A stretch of DNA of 8,781 nucleotides from an uncultured Bacteroidia bacterium. Its GTDB lineage: Bacteria > Bacteroidota > Bacteroidia > SpSt-205. The notes under the pieces were generated by a model. That model saw only the letters and a list, made by a program, of their open reading frames with translations, did no database searches and was not told where the DNA came from. The DNA is taken from NCBI GenBank assembly GCA_937995505.1, contig CALKJV010000029.1:1-8781 (forward strand). The letters are read 5' to 3'. Positions 6,520 through 8,781 of the stretch are shown here, one piece after another. Position numbers and translations under genes: made by a program. Position 1 is the first letter of the stretch; each line of letters opens with the position of its first letter.

Positions 6520-6550
6520 AGGAGGCATATTTAGGCAAAGGTACGCACTT

Positions 6551-6583
6551 TTTCTGCATCTGCAAATTCCCTGTGTACCTTTG
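6551..6583 (+). promoter_or_regulatory. Promoter of the outer-membrane barrel gene, TACCTTTG
   Basis: TACCTTTG (6576-6583) fully matches the Bacteroidota -7 consensus TAnnTTTG. TTTC at 6551-6554, one base from TTTG, lies 21 nt upstream and may be the -33 element. The -7 element ends only 4 nt before the GTG start at 6588, so the transcript would be leaderless or nearly so. Confidence 0.42.
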
Positions 6584-6587
6584 CTAG

Positions 6588-8168
6588 GTGCGAAAGCTGC
6601 TCGGGATACTCAGTAGTGTGGGTAGCCTGTGGATAAGTGCGCAGGGCTGGGAACCTCTGCGCGATTCGCTTCTCATAGAAAACGAGCGGCTGGAAGCCAT
6701 AGAGGTAGACAACCGCCCTTTACCTGTACTACCAGAGTTACAGCGTCCTGGGTGGAGCCCCAGCGAAGCCTCTTGGCAAGGTATGCCTGCTCCTAAACAC
6801 GTTTCTGCCGCCCCTTTGCAGCCCAGCCGTCCTACTTGGACAAAACTCGCCCCCCTGCATCTGCGCTACGGAATCGGTCGCTTCTGGACCCACGAAGTAG
6901 CCGCCGGATGGGGCCGTACCCGCGATACAGAGCGGGATGAAGGGATAGCTTTCACCCACAGCTCCACTGCGCAGGGCCACGTCCCCTTAGCCCGATGGGG
7001 ACAAACCCACCTGCAAGCCTGGATAAGCCGTCAGCTGGGTCAAAGTACCCTCCAGCTACGCTACCGAGGGGGCTACGAGAAGTTTTTCCGCTACGCACCC
7101 TACGCCGAAGGATGGATCCCCCGTCCAGAAAGGCTAAGTGATATTCCCGATAGCCTACGAACCCATTACTGGCGGCAAGAGCTTAGCGCTACGCTTTCGC
7201 GTCCAGAGGGCAGTTTTGCACGGATAGCCAGCCGTCGTCTGGACCTACGCAAGGGCGCCCCCGAATGGCAAACCACATTGGAAGGCCAAACCGCCCCTTA
7301 TCCCCTACCCTTCCTACGGGACTGGAAGGGCCGTACGAGCTTCCTGGGCTTTGTTGAAGGCTCCCGACTGCTCGTCTCCTTCCAAAGCTGGGGCTTGCGA
7401 ACCACCCCCACTTGGCACTTGGAAGCAGGCCTCCTCGCAGCCTTAGCCCGAGATACCCGCCTCCGACTCTTACTCACCCCTCGAATCCGCGCTATCTATA
7501 AGGGCCTCTCTCCCTACCTACAACCCTTCGCAGAAACCCAAGGCCAACTGCAACCCCTCACCTACTTCGCTGCGAGCGAGCTCAATCCCTACCTACGCCG
7601 TATCCCAGAGCCGACCCCCTTCCTGCGAGAATGGACTCGAGCCCAAATTGGCCTACGCGGGCAAGGACAAGGCTGGGACTATCAGCTCAGCGGCGAATAC
7701 CGACTCATCAACCAGATGCCCCTTTTCATCCCCCAAGGGGTAAACTTCCTATTCACGACAGCTTCCCAACTCTCCAGCTTAGGCGCTCTCGCAGAGTTTT
7801 CTTACGCCCCCCTATCTACTGGCCCCTATGCCGAGCTGCGAGCTGCTTACCGAAGCTGGAGACTCCCCCAAGGCGTAGCCCTCTATAGCACCGCTCCTGC
7901 GGAACTCCTCGCTCGGGGCGGTTACCGCTGGAGAGACCGTATCACCTTTTCCTTTAGCTTAGCTTACCTAAGCCGAAGAACCCTCTCCGACACCCTCTCG
8001 GCCCCCGCTTATGTGGATATATCCTGGGAAACCCACATCCGCCTCTCGCCGATTTTGAGTTTATTTGCCCAAATGCATAATCTCCTCAATCAGCGCTTCT
8101 ACCGGTGGTACGGCTACCGAGAAAGGCCACTGGACTTCCGTATAGGTCTCTGGCTTCAACTTGGATAA
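6588..8168 (+). CDS. Exported outer-membrane beta-barrel protein, TonB-receptor-like
   Basis: The 526-residue protein begins with a signal peptide (MRKLLGILSSVGSLWISAQG; likely cut after Ala18). A Pro-rich segment of about 60 residues follows (RPLPVLPELQRP near 43-54). From about residue 85 to the end the sequence alternates polar and aromatic residues in short strands separated by turns, as in outer-membrane barrels. The last 50 residues, including LSPILSLFAQMHNLLNQRFYRWYGYRERP, resemble the final strands of TonB-dependent receptors, but no plug domain is visible and the length is below that of a full receptor. The final residue is Gly, not the usual aromatic. GTG 6588 is chosen since the signal peptide begins there; an in-frame earlier start is not needed. 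A gene for an HU-CCDC81-like protein starts 4 nt after the stop, so both are probably co-transcribed. The ligand or exact role is unknown; a structural or assembly barrel is an alternative. Confidence 0.72.
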   Translation: MRKLLGILSSVGSLWISAQGWEPLRDSLLIENERLEAIEVDNRPLPVLPELQRPGWSPSEASWQGMPAPKHVSAAPLQPSRPTWTKLAPLHLRYGIGRFWTHEVAAGWGRTRDTERDEGIAFTHSSTAQGHVPLARWGQTHLQAWISRQLGQSTLQLRYRGGYEKFFRYAPYAEGWIPRPERLSDIPDSLRTHYWRQELSATLSRPEGSFARIASRRLDLRKGAPEWQTTLEGQTAPYPLPFLRDWKGRTSFLGFVEGSRLLVSFQSWGLRTTPTWHLEAGLLAALARDTRLRLLLTPRIRAIYKGLSPYLQPFAETQGQLQPLTYFAASELNPYLRRIPEPTPFLREWTRAQIGLRGQGQGWDYQLSGEYRLINQMPLFIPQGVNFLFTTASQLSSLGALAEFSYAPLSTGPYAELRAAYRSWRLPQGVALYSTAPAELLARGGYRWRDRITFSFSLAYLSRRTLSDTLSAPAYVDISWETHIRLSPILSLFAQMHNLLNQRFYRWYGYRERPLDFRIGLWLQLG

Positions 8169-8172
8169 AGCT

Positions 8173-8781
8173 ATGAGCACTACGCAGATAGACTTTCAAG
8201 CATATCTCACGCTCTTAGCAAGTCAGCGAGAGCGGTTTTCAGTTCCCGGGCTGGGTACCTTCGTTTGGCACTTAGAGCGATCTCATGTAGACCCCAAAGG
8301 CGGTATCATCACTCCGCCCCGACCTACTCTCAAGTTTGAACCTGGGCTACGGTACCAGGCAGAGACGGTGGCTTTTCTGCGAGATCACTTTAGCCTCCCC
8401 CCTGCCGAAGCAGAAAACCTCCTAAAAGAGATTGGCCGCTTAGCGTCAGCTTATCTACGCGCTGCCTCCGAAGTAGAACTCTGGCGCATGGGCAAGCTCA
8501 AACGGGTAGGGGGCGTTTACAGGTTTGAGCCTAACGAGGGGGCTACCTTACCGATTGCCGTAGACCTCATGGAAGTCTCCCTTCGGGCTGGGGGCACTCC
8601 AGCTGTAGCTCCGCTCTCAGTCTCCCCCGCCCGCCCTGCAACTTCATCCACCGCTGAAAAAGCCAAACCCCCCAAGCCTAAAGATACTGAGCCCTTGCCC
8701 AAAGCCGCCCCCGAAAAACCCAGAGCTCGCCCCACAGAGAAGCCCAACGAAGAAGATGAGCTAATTCCTCCTCAGCCCAGC
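8173..8781 (+). CDS. HU-CCDC81-like domain protein, 5' part (C-terminus outside window)
   Basis: The frame from ATG 8173 is open to the end of the window (203 residues, no stop). Residues about 8-120 fit the prokaryotic HU-CCDC81 domain of Bacteroidota: FSVPGLGTFVW (22-32), then TPPRPTLKFEPGLRYQ (47-62), a helical segment with LPPAEAENLLKEIGRLASAYL, and a terminal RMGKLKRVGGVYRFEP (105-120). After about residue 140 comes a Pro/Lys/Ala/Glu-rich, probably disordered linker. In known family members a transmembrane helix and a peptidoglycan-binding SPOR domain often follow; here that part is beyond the edge, so it is only expected. The domain is related to the DNA-binding HU fold but in these envelope proteins probably serves another binding role. 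The gene starts 4 nt after the barrel gene, suggesting a shared transcript and possibly a shared envelope function. Confidence 0.75.
   Translation, partial: MSTTQIDFQAYLTLLASQRERFSVPGLGTFVWHLERSHVDPKGGIITPPRPTLKFEPGLRYQAETVAFLRDHFSLPPAEAENLLKEIGRLASAYLRAASEVELWRMGKLKRVGGVYRFEPNEGATLPIAVDLMEVSLRAGGTPAVAPLSVSPARPATSSTAEKAKPPKPKDTEPLPKAAPEKPRARPTEKPNEEDELIPPQPS

Noticed and set aside
6401..6565. In-frame 55-residue N-terminal extension of the DUF3137 protein
   Set aside because: The extension is Cys/Lys-rich without family resemblance, and a -33/-7 promoter pair for the gene lies inside it. The ATG at 6400 fits the family start.
8517..8747. Minus-strand ORF of 76 residues
   Set aside because: It is the antisense shadow of the Pro/Lys-rich linker of the HU-CCDC81-like gene.

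Overview
The window looks like a chromosomal segment of a member of the Bacteroidota, possibly a compact-genome lineage. Four things suggest this: a release factor 1 with the 'GGQSVNTTYSA' context I associate with that phylum, a WbqC-like protein, an HU-CCDC81-type domain followed by a Pro/Lys-rich linker, and start-proximal TAnnTTTG promoter elements with no clear Shine-Dalgarno sites. GC content is moderately high by eye. Genus or species cannot be read from this sequence. No RNA genes, insertion sequences, CRISPR arrays or prophage genes are visible.

Positions 1-2818 (+) hold the end of a phosphate-specific transport operon: pstC (3' part only), pstA, pstB and phoU. pstC/pstA overlap by 14 nt, pstA/pstB by 8 nt, and 17 nt separate pstB from phoU. 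PstC and PstA form the membrane channel of the high-affinity phosphate importer and PstB is its ATPase. PhoU tunes the transporter and its signalling. PstS and the operon promoter would lie upstream, outside the window.

Positions 2801-4290 (-) hold two co-directional genes: a membrane-embedded redoxin (about six helices plus a CPGC peroxiredoxin-like domain), then a WbqC-like protein. The WbqC-like gene has no ATG/GTG/TTG at its proper N-terminus and seems to start at a CTG that overlaps the redoxin stop codon. Its 3' end overlaps the 3' end of phoU.

Positions 4291-4367 are a divergent promoter region. prfA (release factor 1, 4368-5444, +) follows. A gene for a two-helix membrane DUF3137 protein (5432-6400, -) converges on prfA and overlaps it by 13 nt.

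Positions 6401-6587 are a second divergent intergenic region with promoter-like elements on both strands and a short tandem repeat. From 6588 to the end (+) runs a probable two-gene unit: an exported outer-membrane beta-barrel protein of TonB-receptor-like type without a visible plug, and the start of an HU-CCDC81-like protein that continues past the window edge. The layout is very dense: both convergent gene pairs overlap at their stops and the longest gap is 187 nt. I see no clearly new defence or mobile system. The most unusual points are the CTG start, the redoxin membrane fusion, the apparently leaderless starts and the barrel/HU-CCDC81 pair.
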